This document shows positions 49,336-64,000 of a DNA stretch of 64,000 nucleotides, one piece after another; position 1 is the stretch's first letter; every line of letters starts with the position of its first letter. Source of the stretch: Symbiodinium sp. CCMP2592 (lineage: Eukaryota > Sar > Dinophyceae > Suessiales > Symbiodiniaceae); assembly GCA_905221615.1 (NCBI GenBank), contig CAJNDT010003224.1, positions 90,001 to 154,000 of the forward strand, read 5' to 3'. The translations under genes and the position numbers were made by a program. The notes below the pieces were generated by a model that ran no database searches, was not told where the DNA came from, and worked only from the letters and a program-made list of their open reading frames with translations.

Positions 49336-51974
49336 ACTGCTAACATATGATGTACCGTTAAGTCAGTGCTGCAGCTGCACTGACAGCGACATTTTTTTTG
49401 ATTCCGCTTCAGGATTCGAGCTCGGCAGAATCCGCGGCTTCTACGCCACCCTCGGATGGCGAGAAAATCCTGGAGCACTTGGAGCTGGTCAGCTGGCGAA
49501 ATTATCTGTTTTATCTCGATATGCCCTCCCGTACAGCTAGAGCATTGCAGCTTCAAGTCATCTTCCGAGCCGCAGCTGTAACTAACTTAACTATATATAG
49601 TTCGAAACCTGATCAAGCCCCAGCTGTAACTAACCAATTAACTATAGTTCGAAACCTGAAGCCCCAAACTCAAAACCCCATGGCTCTAAGGCTTAACTAG
49701 ACACCAAAAAACAATAATTCATGGGTCGCCCTCGGTAAGGACCTGAGCCCCCGCAGCACTGCAGTACTTTAACATCGGTTTATGGACACGGGTCTTCTGA
49801 TTTAGAGATTTGGGGTGTGGCTACTGCTAGGGATCAGGGTTCGAATTTGGGCTTTGCTTTTTTTGGGTGCTATTTTTTGTAGAGGCGAAATATTCAGGTT
49901 TGGCTTTTCACTGCGGCCAGAGCATGATTTAGTTAGGCCTATGGTAGGCCCAGGGCATATACCTGGGACGACAAGGGCCTTAGCCTAGGACCTCCGTATA
50001 TATCGATCTACTAGATAAAACCTGCCCTTTCAGATCACCGTGCAAGGAGGCCGATCCGGGCCAGTCGACGGTGGCCTCCGCAGAGGAAGCTTGCCACGCA
50101 TGTATATACATATATTGCATGTCATACAGCGAATTTGGAATCATGCGACTGTCGTGGTAGCCTGGACCTAGGCTTCTTCTAGTATTGCATGTTCAGCTAT
50201 TAGTATCCCAGGCCTCGGGACCGATCGTCAGCGAGACGGCGATCCCAGAGCCTGCTCCGGAGAAGGACTGCACTGCAGTTTCAATCAGATCGCCTAAAAC
50301 CCCAAGGATCCGAAACATCAGCAACAACCCACAAACTTCACTCGACCTAGATCCTAGATCTCCCCAGGAGCCCCGGGCGCCGGTGCAGAAAGTGCCGGCG
50401 GATCTGAGTTCGGCCAAGGCAGTGCTGAATGAGCACACGCAGGACTTGGAGGATGCTCGAAAGGCGAATGCGGTCGCAAAGCAGCTCGAGGCAGCAACAC
50501 AGTAGGTCAAGTACTAGTGTGATGTTGCTAATCGAAATCGAATGTTTATCGTTCGTTGGCTTGCTAGGTGCAGAAGGCCGCAAGGGTTGCCGCAGCCGAG
50601 AAGACGGTTGAAGCCGCAGCAAAGAGGGAGAGCAAGCAAGTGCAGAAAGGGCAGCTGAAGGAGACGAAGGCATCGGGAAAGGGTCGCGGACGCGGCCGGG
50701 GCCGTGGCCGAAAGGCAGAGCAAGGAAAGGAGAATGAAAAGGATGATGGAAACAAGGAGGAGGATGCATTGGAGATGGAGGTGCCAAAGCCTGCCCCGAA
50801 GAAAGCCCCCAAGGCGAAAGCCAAGCCCCAGGCCCGCCCTTTATAAATTCCACATTTCATGCGACTTACCTCTAACCCTCCCGCAGGTCGAGGAAGCCTC
50901 GTGCGACAATGCTATCAAGTTCGACTGGGAGACCAAGGCACGACCCGTGTCTCCACTAGAGAATTCAGGTTTGATGATTTTATCCGGGCCCACATTCTGA
51001 GTCGAGGCACACATAATGTATTAAGCTAATCGGGGGTATATGCCGGGGGCTGCCTAAGCAAAGAATCGCTTAACATAACTTCGCCAAAGCCACTAAGCCA
51101 GAAGAAGTCTAACAAACCCGAAAGCCTTGAAAAGCTTACAACCCCAAACACTGCTGCCTATAACCTTGCAAACGTATACACAATACATGTGCAATTGACT
51201 TGCGATTTAACCTCAAATTCCCAAATCCCGAATTCATTGAGCCGCCAAATCCTTAATAAATTCCCGTGCAGCTTCACAGCCTGAAACCCTAGACCCAAAC
51301 ACCTAAATAAGATCCCGTATACCCTAGCACTCTGAAGCCAGAAATCCTGCATGCCCAAAGCTCCTATACCGCAGAACTCCGAAGCTTGCAATCCTTTTAA
51401 ATGCCCAAATACCAGAAACCGGGGGCCCCTGACCCTAGAACTTAGAATCCTTCAAACCTATATTGTCTTGAGGTCAGAGAGCTGAAGCATGGTAACGTGC
51501 CGGTGCCCAAAGATTTCCGCGGCCAAGCCAAATCGTACACCCTGTCGCCGACTACTTACTGCATCGAGAGGGCCGATACTGCTTCCTCGATTTCCGTGCT
51601 GAGTCTTGTCTTAAGTAAATCATGCTTGTGTAATAATATATATGCACTGTAGCATCTGCAACGAACCAAGGTGGACCCTGAACTCACTGTATGTGAATAC
51701 CGTGGTGAACAACAACCTCGGCGTGAAGGTCAATGCCAAAGGCGGTGCCACCTTGTCACGGGGCAAGTTCGAGGGTGACTGGTTCAACACGATGAAGGTT
51801 GCAAAATATCTTGCTGGATGGACGGAGGCTTTGCCTGCATTTCAACGTGCTAAAGTAGCATCTCATGTAGCACTGCCGTACACGTGTAATTAAATAATCT
51901 AAACTCTGAGGACCTCCTTCAAGATGGCTGATTTGGCTGCATGGGCCATGACGAGGTTGCCCTCGTTGCACTAA
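49264..51974 (+). CDS. Multi-exon gene, Lys/Ala-rich coiled coil with RG repeats and a conserved-looking C-terminus (span)
   Basis: At least nine small exons can be joined on the plus strand: acidic N-terminal pieces at 49.26 and 49.41 kb, 50.07 (weak), 50.21, a coiled coil at 50.37-50.50, a basic RG-rich exon at 50.57-50.83, then 50.89, 51.47, 51.65 and 51.92 kb ending in a TAA at 51972-51974. The first exon and start codon are not identified, so the gene may begin further upstream (48.6 kb or before). The mix of a basic RG/K-rich half and a globular C-terminus suggests nucleic-acid or chromatin association; this is inference. I recall similar proteins as a large dinoflagellate family but cannot verify it here. 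Confidence 0.6.
49413..49488 (+). CDS. Exon of the 49.3-52.0 kb gene
   Basis: After CTTCAG it reads DSSSAESAASTPPSDGEKIL then EHLEL. Ser/Ala/Pro-rich linker running into a helix. Confidence 0.5.
50212..50250 (+). CDS. Exon of the 49.3-52.0 kb gene
   Basis: After CCCAG it reads ASGPIVSETAIPE. The continuation EPAPEKDC resembles the beginning of the next exon (EPRAPVQK), and GATCCCAGAGCC (50241) resembles GATCTCCCCAGGAGCC (50357), so the splice probably keeps one copy. Confidence 0.5.
50368..50502 (+). CDS. Exon: coiled coil of the 49.3-52.0 kb gene
   Basis: It reads EPRAPVQKVPADLSSAKAVL then NEHTQDLEDARKANAVAKQ and LEAATQ. Regular heptads indicate a coiled coil. The exon end (CAGTAGGTCAAG) resembles the bases at the next acceptor (TGCTAGGTGCAG). 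Confidence 0.65.
50568..50831 (+). CDS. Exon: basic RG/Lys-rich segment of the 49.3-52.0 kb gene
   Basis: After TTGCTAG it reads VQKAARVAAAEKTVEAAAKR, then SGKGRGRGRGRGRKAEQGK and PKPAPKKAPKAKAKPQ. RG repeats and Lys/Ala/Pro runs are typical of RNA- or DNA-binding tails, including nucleolar and chromatin proteins. The end at CCCCAG|GCCC uses a GC donor and joins in phase to the next exon (KPQ|VEEAS). Confidence 0.65.
50887..50968 (+). CDS. Exon of the 49.3-52.0 kb gene
   Basis: After CCGCAG it reads VEEASCDNAIKFDWETKARP then VSPLENS. Joined to the basic exon in phase; the next exon starts VRELKHG. Confidence 0.6.
51473..51603 (+). CDS. Exon of the 49.3-52.0 kb gene
   Basis: After TTGAG it reads VRELKHGNVPVPKDFRGQAK then SYTLSPTTYCIERADTASSI and SVL. 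It looks like a beta-rich domain. It joins to ICNEPRWTLNSLYVNTVV of the next exon, which makes a coherent continuous segment. Confidence 0.6.
51653..51797 (+). CDS. Exon of the 49.3-52.0 kb gene
   Basis: After TGTAG it reads ICNEPRWTLNSLYVNTVVNN then NLGVKVNAKGGATLSRGKF and EGDWFNTMK. Compact, Gly/Asn-turn-rich and beta-like. The frame stays open to 51,893 but the shorter form joined to the final exon is preferred. Confidence 0.6.
51924..51974 (+). CDS. Last exon of the 49.3-52.0 kb gene
   Basis: After CTTCAAG it reads MADLAAWAMTRLPSLH with TAA at 51972-51974. It joins in phase to FNTMK. Small, but its position, acceptor and stop fit. A TA microsatellite (51985-52014) follows directly. Confidence 0.5.
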   Translation: MADLAAWAMTRLPSLH

Positions 51975-52413
51975 TATGGGCAATTGTATATAATATATAT
52001 ATATATATATATATACCAGAAAATACTCTAAGGCCTGGGTATTAATTGGACGCCAGCACTTACAGCTGCTGAGCTGCATCCTAGACATGGCCACAACAAC
52101 GATCGGCAAGATTGTTGGGTTCTAAATTCGCTTTAACGAAGGCTCATTCGATATGCTCGGAATGAAGCTTCCGGGTGCCTGCTACTCGGTTGCAGTTTAG
52201 ACGACATGAGTGAGCTTGTGAGTGAGACGTGTATATGTGTGACGACACCATATGTGTTCCTATATTAAGGGCTGGATGGGATGCAGCTGCCGCGACCCTC
52301 CCTGAAGGGTCCTCGCAGCTTGAAAAATGACGTTAATCGTAAGTCTCACGAGCCTGGGACTTGAGCTGCTGACCATGCATCATGTACATGTACATGGTAC
52401 ATGTAGTGCTGCC

Positions 52414-52726
52414 AACTTGTCGCTGTCGCCGAAAAGCTGGAAACCTTAAACCCTGCAGCCCAACCGAATGCCATAAAGCGATCCTAGATCTAGACTAGTC
52501 ATTAAACTATATCCCTAATTAAGCTTGTCTCCCAATCCGATCCTCGCGAAGCATCCATGATCTGGCAACTTGTCGCGGTCGCCGAAAAGCCGGAAGCCTT
52601 AAACCCTGCAGCCCAACCCAATGCCATAAACCTTCATTCGATCCTAGATCTAGACTTAGACTAGTCATTAAACTATATCCCTTAAGCTTGTCTCCCAATC
52701 CCATCCTCGCGAAGCATCCATGATCG
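52414..52726. repeat. Two tandem copies of a 153-bp unit
   Basis: AACTTGTCGC.GTCGCCGAAA starts at 52414 and 52567. Both units contain CCTTAAACCCTGCAGCCCAA, CGATCCTAGATCTAGACT and TCGCGAAGCATCCATGATC and are about 93 percent identical by eye. Non-coding. Confidence 0.8.
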
Positions 52727-53207
52727 GCCGTCAGCATTCCCTGAAGGCGGGGACTTGATCTTTTTAGGAGGTCTGCAGGGTTTCAGCTGAGGCAGCCAGA
52801 TTGAAGGTCGTTTTCCGATATCGCGGTTATAGGCTGGGCGGTTTGGCTTGGGAGCTTCTAGCTTGGTGGTTGGGGGCTGTTGGGTTTCGGGGTGTGGAGG
52901 TCTTCGGGCCTGGGGAGTGCGGCTGCGATTGGGGCGACTGGTTTCGGGGATACGATGGACTTGGGGGTGTCGGTTTCCACGCTTGGGCTCTCGGTTGAGG
53001 AACTGGGAACTGCCCAAATCAGGCCCCCACAACCCGGCGCCAGAAGTCCAGAGGTATCCCCGTAACTTTTTTGAGTAATTAATCATCACCTAGGCCGTAT
53101 AGGGTTTAGAGGTTGAGTGGTTAGACACTTTGACAAGCTAGCTGTAGCTATATATTGGGGGTTGGGCACGAGCTTGGGATGATTTTGTGCGGCTACCGTT
53201 TCGGACA

Positions 53208-53305
53208 TAATGTATGTATGTATGTATGTTTGTATGTATGTATATATGTATATGTATATGTATGTATGTATGTATATATGTATATACATATATATATATA
53301 TATAT
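53208..53305. repeat. TATG/TA microsatellite
   Basis: TATG units pass into TA units over about 100 bases. Non-coding. Confidence 0.85.
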
Positions 53306-53309
53306 TTAA

Positions 53310-54770
53310 CAATATTACTCGCTTGGGCTCTCGGTTGTTTGAAGATCCAGGGTGTGTGTATATGTATATACGGAACTTGCGAGAACGATTATTATATGGG
53401 CTTGTTCAAACAAGCCGTATAAATCGATGACGGAAGGGATGGGGTGCTTCGCCTTAACCCCAAACCTAAGCCCTGCAATCGTTGGAGTCGCGAGAGTCCA
53501 AAACCCTACATCCCGAACGCCTAAACCCTAAACCTTGATCTCCGCAACATCTGGCCCTCGACGCTGCTTGGGCTCTACTAATATTATATAGACGACTTTT
53601 GGATCAGGGTTTAGTGTTTAGGGTTCGGGGTGTCGACCCAGTAGATGCATGAGTACAAAGCGGCTATTAAATGCAGCAGCTCTTCTTTTAAGCCCAGGTC
53701 CGTGGGGTCTATGAACCAAACTGCTTATCTGCTGGGGCGCCAATATACTAGACCCTGAACCTAAAGCTGTCATGCACGATCTGAGGCCACAAACTCTAAA
53801 CACGAAGAGGCACTGAAATGAAAATTATATCGTATCAGTACAGATAATCAGCTAGACGCTTTAATGATCGGCTTTAAACTGCTGCTAGGAATTCTGTATA
53901 TATGGTACATCATAATTTGAAGCCCAAACCATCCTGGTTTCCCCAGCTAGCTGTATATGGTTAAAAGCCCCAAACCAGTGCCCAGGCTGCCCGGCTTTGT
54001 GATCAACCACTTCCTGCCAGGCGAGGGCTTCAGTTTCAAGGTTTAAAGCTTTAGGTTTTAGGGTCGTATGTAGGGCTGTGTTTTCGCGGTTGGGACCTTC
54101 GAGTTTTTAGGGGGTGGGCCCACGGTTCAGGGCTAATGCTCGGGTACACTTTAGGCTTTTGTGGCTTGTTGAATGTTTCGGGCCTTCGGGGGTTTAGGGC
54201 CTAGGGGCTTAGATGGTAAAAGGCCTAATACTGGGATTTAAATTCAGGCTTCCATGTGTTTGTGGGTACTTTGGGGCCCCGGGGTTTTAGGCTTCATGGT
54301 CTTAGGAAGCAGGTTTACGGTTCAGGGCGAATGCTAGGGTGAAGCTTCCGGCTTCGTGTTTTTGCCGGTTGTTCTGGGGCTTTGGAGGTTTTAGGGCTTG
54401 GGGCTGTAGTCGTTGCGATTTACGGATAGTGGGTTGAATAAGGCCTTGTGTTTTTGCTGGATGCTTATTTGGGGCCTGGAGGTCTTAGGGTGCGGGTTCA
54501 CTGATCGATCGTTGGATCGTTGAAGCTCTGTTTCTTTACTGGTGGGTGTATTGCAGCCTCGGGGTTTAGGGCTCGGGGTTGTTTGTGTGCGAGGTGACGG
54601 ATAGTCAGGTTAAACGTTCATGCTCATGCTTTAAGTGTTGTTACTCCACGGTGTGGGGTTTGGGTGGCTTAGGGCTCGGATGGGCTTGGCCTTTAGATTG
54701 CGGGTTTACAGTTCCCAAATCCCAAATTAAGGTTTCGGCTTGGGGCTCTTATAGGGTCCTAGTATGAAAC
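53310..54770. other. Spacer rich in TTTAGGG-type words
   Basis: No gene supported. TTTAGGG/TTCGGGG words on the plus strand are dense from about 53.6 to 54.75 kb, the opposite strand from the CCCTAAA words elsewhere. Confidence 0.45.
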
Positions 54771-54774
54771 TAGT

Positions 54775-54876
54775 AGTAGCACTACTGTTACTGCTACTAC
54801 GACTGTACTTGTACTACTGCTATACTACTTCGTAGTAGTACTACTATACTACTACTAGTACTACTAGTACTACTAG

Positions 54877-54908
<32 letters not shown>

Positions 54909-54935
54909 GTACTACTACAACTACTTACTACTAGC
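54775..54935. repeat. ACT trinucleotide repeat with ACTAGT palindromes
   Basis: ACT/AGT units, including several ACTAGTACT blocks like those at 58.6-58.97 kb. Confidence 0.8.
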
Positions 54936-54959
54936 ACTACTAGGACGAAGCTTGTCGGA

Positions 54960-55435
54960 AGGTTCCCGGCAACATAGATGAAGATATACTGCGACGCGGG
55001 ACTAGTGCTCCGGGTCCATCTAAAATGTACGATATTCAATAATGTTAGCAATCTGCTTCGGAGGGTGAAAAGAGGACCATGATCGGAAGCCGTAATCCAG
55101 CGACAATCGATAGCATGCAACCATGATGTAATGAGCACGTTGGGGTTCTCATCGGCGGCTCTTGTTCAGGGGCTTCTTCCCTGTCGACCCTGGCCCTTGC
55201 CATTCTGCTTGCCACCTGGTGGGCTCCCATGGTGCTTGCTCAGCACTTCTAATGCGTCAGGTGTCGATAGCTCTGACGGCCGCCTCATTTATCGAGGCCT
55301 GGCGAGGTTGAAAGCCCGGTACATCTCGGGGTCCTTAATCTCCCGCACGACTTCGGTGCGCTTGTGTTTCTGGTTCTGCCAAGCTGTTCCATCAGTGTGG
55401 TCGAAGCCAGCAAGCCTAATGCCTTAACCTATTCC
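54960..55435 (-). pseudogene. Degenerate coding remnant, unassigned
   Basis: One minus frame reads GFDHTDGTAWQNQKHKRTEV then VREIKDPEMYRAFNLARPR, a TAA, RRPSELSTPDALEVLSKHHG, a TGA, and ENPNVLITSWLHAIDCRWIT. The pieces are protein-like and collinear but broken by two stops. The STPD..E.LSK segment faintly recalls histone-hairpin-binding proteins, which I do not claim. It could instead be separate small exons. Confidence 0.35.
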
Positions 55436-56624
55436 TCAAATCAGGTGCAGGATTGAGGGTCCAACTTTAGGGCTGAGGGTGTTTCGGCTAGCTTCCATCT
55501 CAAGTGCAGGGTTGAGGGTTCGGGACACGGGAAATGGTCAACTGTAGGGCCCAGGGTCTTTCGGCTTCAGGCTTAAGTGTATCGAATAGCCCAGCAAGAT
55601 CTAATGCGATCCTTCTGAACCCCGTGAACCGCCAGACCTAATCTATATAATACGATACCCGAAACAGGAAACCCTCAAGCATGCTAAAGCCCCTAATCTG
55701 TGCCACGGATATGAAAATATATCAATAATCCCCAAAGCTTACATATCTCTAGAAACCCTCCATCCTAAAGCCTTATATCGAAGCACCCGAACACAACCTG
55801 GCTCGCCTGGTGAGGCAATCGCACTGCCTGGCATCCTGCAGGAGAGTATCTGGGGAAGTTAGGTTCGCTTAAGTGTACGATAGGCCTAGGACAGAATAAG
55901 GTTTAAAGTTCAGTAATCTGGCATGGAACATCTAGGGATAGCGAATTGTCTATGCGGTTCGGGGGTCAGTTTAAGGAGCTTTGGAGTTTGGGGTGGACCC
56001 CCACTACAGCCCCGGCTGGGAAGGTTCAATAACCCTTCTAATAGGAATGCACATTCAGGGGGTACTAATGTCAATCGTGATGCTCGTTCCGTGGGGTTCT
56101 GAGGGCTCCAAAACCAAATGATCACCCCAATGTTGTGGTGATCGTATTTAGGGTCCATATCATAAAGCTGAGCCTTGCTGTGGACCCTAGTCTGGCCCTT
56201 AGATCCTGCATCCTCTATATAATTAAAAATACTGAGCCCTAATGCTTCAATATGTGTTCCCATATCATCAATATAAACCCTGCTCAGAACCCTATCAGAA
56301 ACGAATCGCCCTTAAAGCCACAGCCTGAATCCTGCGATCTGAACCCTACAAGGCTTCGACCACAGACTTTCCGAGCAACAGTGTACACACTAGAGTTTTC
56401 TCGATCATTGGTTTTGGAGCCCCAAACGACCAGGCGCCCTGAAGCCCAAACCCGTAATCGCTAAACTTGTGTTTTCTAAGCCCAAGGCTACTCTGCAATC
56501 AAACCGATGTGGTATAAGTCTCATTCAATTAGGGTTATAAGTATTATGATAGTTACCTACTTATAACCCTGCTTACTAAGTCCCATGATCCCCTGAGTAA
56601 GTCCTAGCTCTGCTCAGAGCATAG

Positions 56625-56684
56625 CATTATAGGATTCTAAACATGCACCCCAAAAAGGAACTACTATGGAGGCTATGGGTAATT
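56625..56684. mobile_element. Right half of a family A MITE
   Basis: ATAGGATTCTAAACATGCAC then CCCAAAAAGGAACTACTATG and GAGGCTATGGGTAAT match the right part of the elements at 29863-29956 and 63308-63427. The left arm is missing. Confidence 0.6.
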
Positions 56685-56937
56685 GAAACTTAAGCCTTAT
56701 AATCTAGGACCTGGCTAATCATTGTGGTTTTGGAGCCCCAAACGACCAGGCGAGCCAACATACTTGCAAGCGCCAAATATCGAAGCCTTAAGCCCTGAAG
56801 CCCAAACCCGTAATCGCTAAACCTGTGTGCTCTAAGCCCAAAGCTACTCTGCAAAACCAAACCCGACTTCCGAGGCTTGCAGATGGTATCGCCACATGTG
56901 TAAATACGATCATGTATTATGTTACACGATATGTGTT

Positions 56938-57176
56938 CTCTATATATATATATATATGATATATACATATATATATATATATATATACATTATGTATATA
57001 TAGCATGCATATGATATGCTAGTATATATGCGCATATATATATATATATGTGTGTGTGTAAATGTATATCTGTATATATCTGTATATGTGTGTGTATCAT
57101 CTATTTAAATGTAGTCCTATGTGCATATATTCGTATATATACGACTATGTTGACGGCATATTTATGTATGCACATG

Positions 57177-57208
<32 letters not shown>

Positions 57209-57272
57209 TGTATGTATGTGGTATGTATGTATGTATGTATGTATGTATGTATGTATGTATGTATGTATGTAT
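56938..57272. repeat. TA and TATG microsatellites
   Basis: TA runs at 56938-57055 and about 25 TATG units at 57173-57272, giving Cys/Met/Tyr-rich ORFs that are artefacts. Confidence 0.9.
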
Positions 57273-57788
57273 ATTGTATATAGAGAATACTCGTGCGAGT
57301 AGCAGTATAAGGTTCGTATATATATGCTATATACAGACATATCCTACACTCTGCAGGAGTTGATATCGCCAGTGGAGGCATCAGGACTCCGCTGGACTCC
57401 GCTTCCGAAGAACTTAAGCTTAAAGTGCGACATTCCAAACGTAGCTAACCCCCGAACTATACTTAAAGTAAGGCCCTCCCAGTGTGTGAAGCACCTTCCA
57501 GCATCCGTTCCCAGCCTGGAAGCCTGCACAGAGGGATTTTAGGGCTTGTTTGGGGGATCATTAGTGATATTATCTAGGGGGTCCGAGGGCAGGTAGAGCG
57601 TGATTTTGCGTGATTTGGGCGTGATTTGGCGTGATCTGTGGGCTGGGGTTTATAAGGGCCAGGAATCTTCCATCAAATTCGGGGGCCGGTGTAAGCGTGA
57701 TTTCGCGTGATTTGGGCGTGATTTGGGCTTTCATGCAGCTGCCTATTTGAGGCTTTTGGTTGCATAGCTTCCCTAGCCGACCTCCGCA

Positions 57789-62929
<5,141 letters not shown>

Positions 62930-62939
62930 TGTCTTAGTG

Positions 62940-63300
62940 GTATGGTGGTGGGCTGCAGCTTAAAGGTTCCAAGTCGGGTGCCATTTTGATGTCATGCGGC
63001 CTTAGCCTGAGCTTTGGGGGTTCATCGATCTTTCCCAGCGAGGGAATTTTAAAACCTTCCGCAGCTTGATCGGGAGAGTGTGTCGGGGTACCCCTAGGAT
63101 GTTTAGTCTAAAGCCGGGATGAATGCACATATAGCAGTTCTAGATCCTGCATTGGGTCCCTAGCCTAGCTGCACCTCTACAGACACGATGTAGCATCGAG
63201 GGGTGGTTGTTCACACTCGGGAGCCTGATCTGCCGGCTGCACGTGGATCATCAATCACGACGAGGCTAGAAAAAGAGTGAGCTACTTTCCCAAAATCCCT
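62940..63300. other. Spacer downstream of the gene
   Basis: Presumed 3' untranslated and intergenic DNA. No open frame of interest. Confidence 0.4.
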
Positions 63301-63307
63301 AAACCCT

Positions 63308-63427
63308 AATATACCCATAGTCTCCATATGTAGTTCCTTTAGGTTAACCAAAATCTCTATCATAGGATCCTAACCATTAAACTGGTTAACCCAAAAAAAG
63401 GAACTACAATGGAGACTATAGGTATTA
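63308..63427. mobile_element. 120-bp MITE-like element, family A, best copy
   Basis: The left arm TAATATACCCATAGTCTCCA then TATGTAGTTCCTTT and the right arm AAAGGAACTACAATGGAGAC then TATAGGTATTA are inverted copies over about 40 bp, with GGTTAACC/GGTTAACC inside both arms. TAAT/ATTA at the edges may be part of the arms. Confidence 0.75.
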
Positions 63428-63429
63428 GA

Positions 63430-64000
63430 AGATTCTTCATAAGATGCAAGGCTCCCCTGCCCTAGTCCGACCTCGCCCCAAACAGCAGTAGTTCCTGGCC
63501 CCACTAGAACCCACATCGCCCGCCTCTGCATTCAAAGCACCCAGGTTCGCAGGCATCGTGCACCTCAAACGAAAGTGGCCCCAGCTTGAACACGAAATCC
63601 TAGCAACCATATAATAATACCATTATTAATAGTGCACTTAGGGCTCTGTATAATTAGCTTCAGGTTTTAGGGTTTCTGGTTTAGGGTTTCCTTGAATTAG
63701 GGGCTGAGGGGTTTAGGGATCGGCTTTAGGAATCAAGTCCGAGATCTACAGCTGCAGGTCTATCAAAAATAGCATATTCGTCCAACGGCCAAGAAAGCCC
63801 AGACCCAAGCCCCTCAACCTAATCCTTATGTCGTGGCCCAGACCCCATGTACCCAAACTGCAAGCCAAACCAAAAGCCTGGACCCTGATTCCTACCCTAA
63901 GCCAAAGCGCCTGGACTGCCTGGACTTGTGTGTAAAATTTTCTTGTGTGCATGAATGGTCTAGGATCGGCTGGTGTTTCAGTTTAGGGTTTCGGGCTTAG
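63430..64000. other. Spacer to window end
   Basis: Telomere-like words on both strands (for example around 63.66-63.72 kb as TTTAGGG). No exon supported. Confidence 0.4.

Larger units (their letters stand above)
55440..57780. other. Spacer with repeats, no gene supported
   Basis: It holds the half MITE at 56625-56684, TA and TATG microsatellites at 56.94-57.27 kb and telomere-like words. A GTGATTT.GCGTGATTTGGG motif is repeated at 57.60-57.73 kb. Confidence 0.4.

Noticed and set aside
54960-55435. Histone-hairpin-binding (SLBP-like) domain
   Set aside because: Only a short TPD..E..SK resemblance. The key residues and length are not present and two stops interrupt the frame.

Overview
The window looks like nuclear DNA of a dinoflagellate, most likely of the Symbiodiniaceae/Suessiales type. 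This is inferred from the sequence alone. The signs are: genes cut into many tiny exons joined at AG|G; introns that often start with GC or GA instead of GT; plant-type telomere words (TTTAGGG/CCCTAAA) scattered through introns and spacers; AT, GT and TATG microsatellites; and protein types I associate with dinoflagellates (a CNBD-type voltage-gated channel with an HWALTQFTPAAM pore, and lysine/alanine-rich coiled-coil proteins). Most real exons are far shorter than a typical ORF cutoff. The gene models here were assembled by hand from reading frame, phase and homology of the parts.

Layout. 0.8-5.3 kb (+): a multi-exon gene of unknown function. 5.8-20.1 kb (-), perhaps reaching 29 kb or further: a large split gene for a cyclic-nucleotide-binding, voltage-gated cation channel. 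S1, S2, S3, S4, pore, S6, C-linker and the end of the CNBD can be recognised in order on the minus strand. A 5'-truncated LINE with a broken RNase H domain (18.5-19.8 kb) sits in the same orientation in the S1-S2 intron. 22-35 kb: low-complexity and repeat-rich DNA with scattered minus-strand exon-like pieces. 36.7-38.5 kb (-): a three-exon membrane protein gene with a possible N-myristoylation start. 41.5-43.4 kb (-): an intact single-exon gene joining IQ motifs, a GBP/dynamin-like GTPase and a C-terminal Hsp20 domain. 40.3-41.0 and 45.4-46.1 kb: diverged copies of one dispersed repeat. 48.4-52.0 kb (+): several small exons, of which 49.3-52.0 kb form one gene with a clear C-terminus. 57.8-62.9 kb (+): a nearly complete gene of about 16 exons carrying eleven 15-16-residue repeats.

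The most striking observation concerns introns. In every gene with introns, on both strands, the sequence at the 5' end of an intron is repeated, exactly or imperfectly, at its 3' end, so that splicing keeps one copy. The clearest cases are 26/26 bp (around a 91-bp inverted-repeat element at 20.8 kb), 22/23 bp (5.8 kb), 15/18 bp (60.4/60.6 kb), 20/27 bp (14.2/14.3 kb) and 12/13 bp (11.2/11.7 and 48.55/48.60 kb). What lies between the repeats is usually degenerate telomere-like sequence or a MITE-like element. This is what intron gain by insertion with target duplication, or by tandem duplication, would leave behind. Several short inverted-repeat element families recur across the window and are candidate sources.
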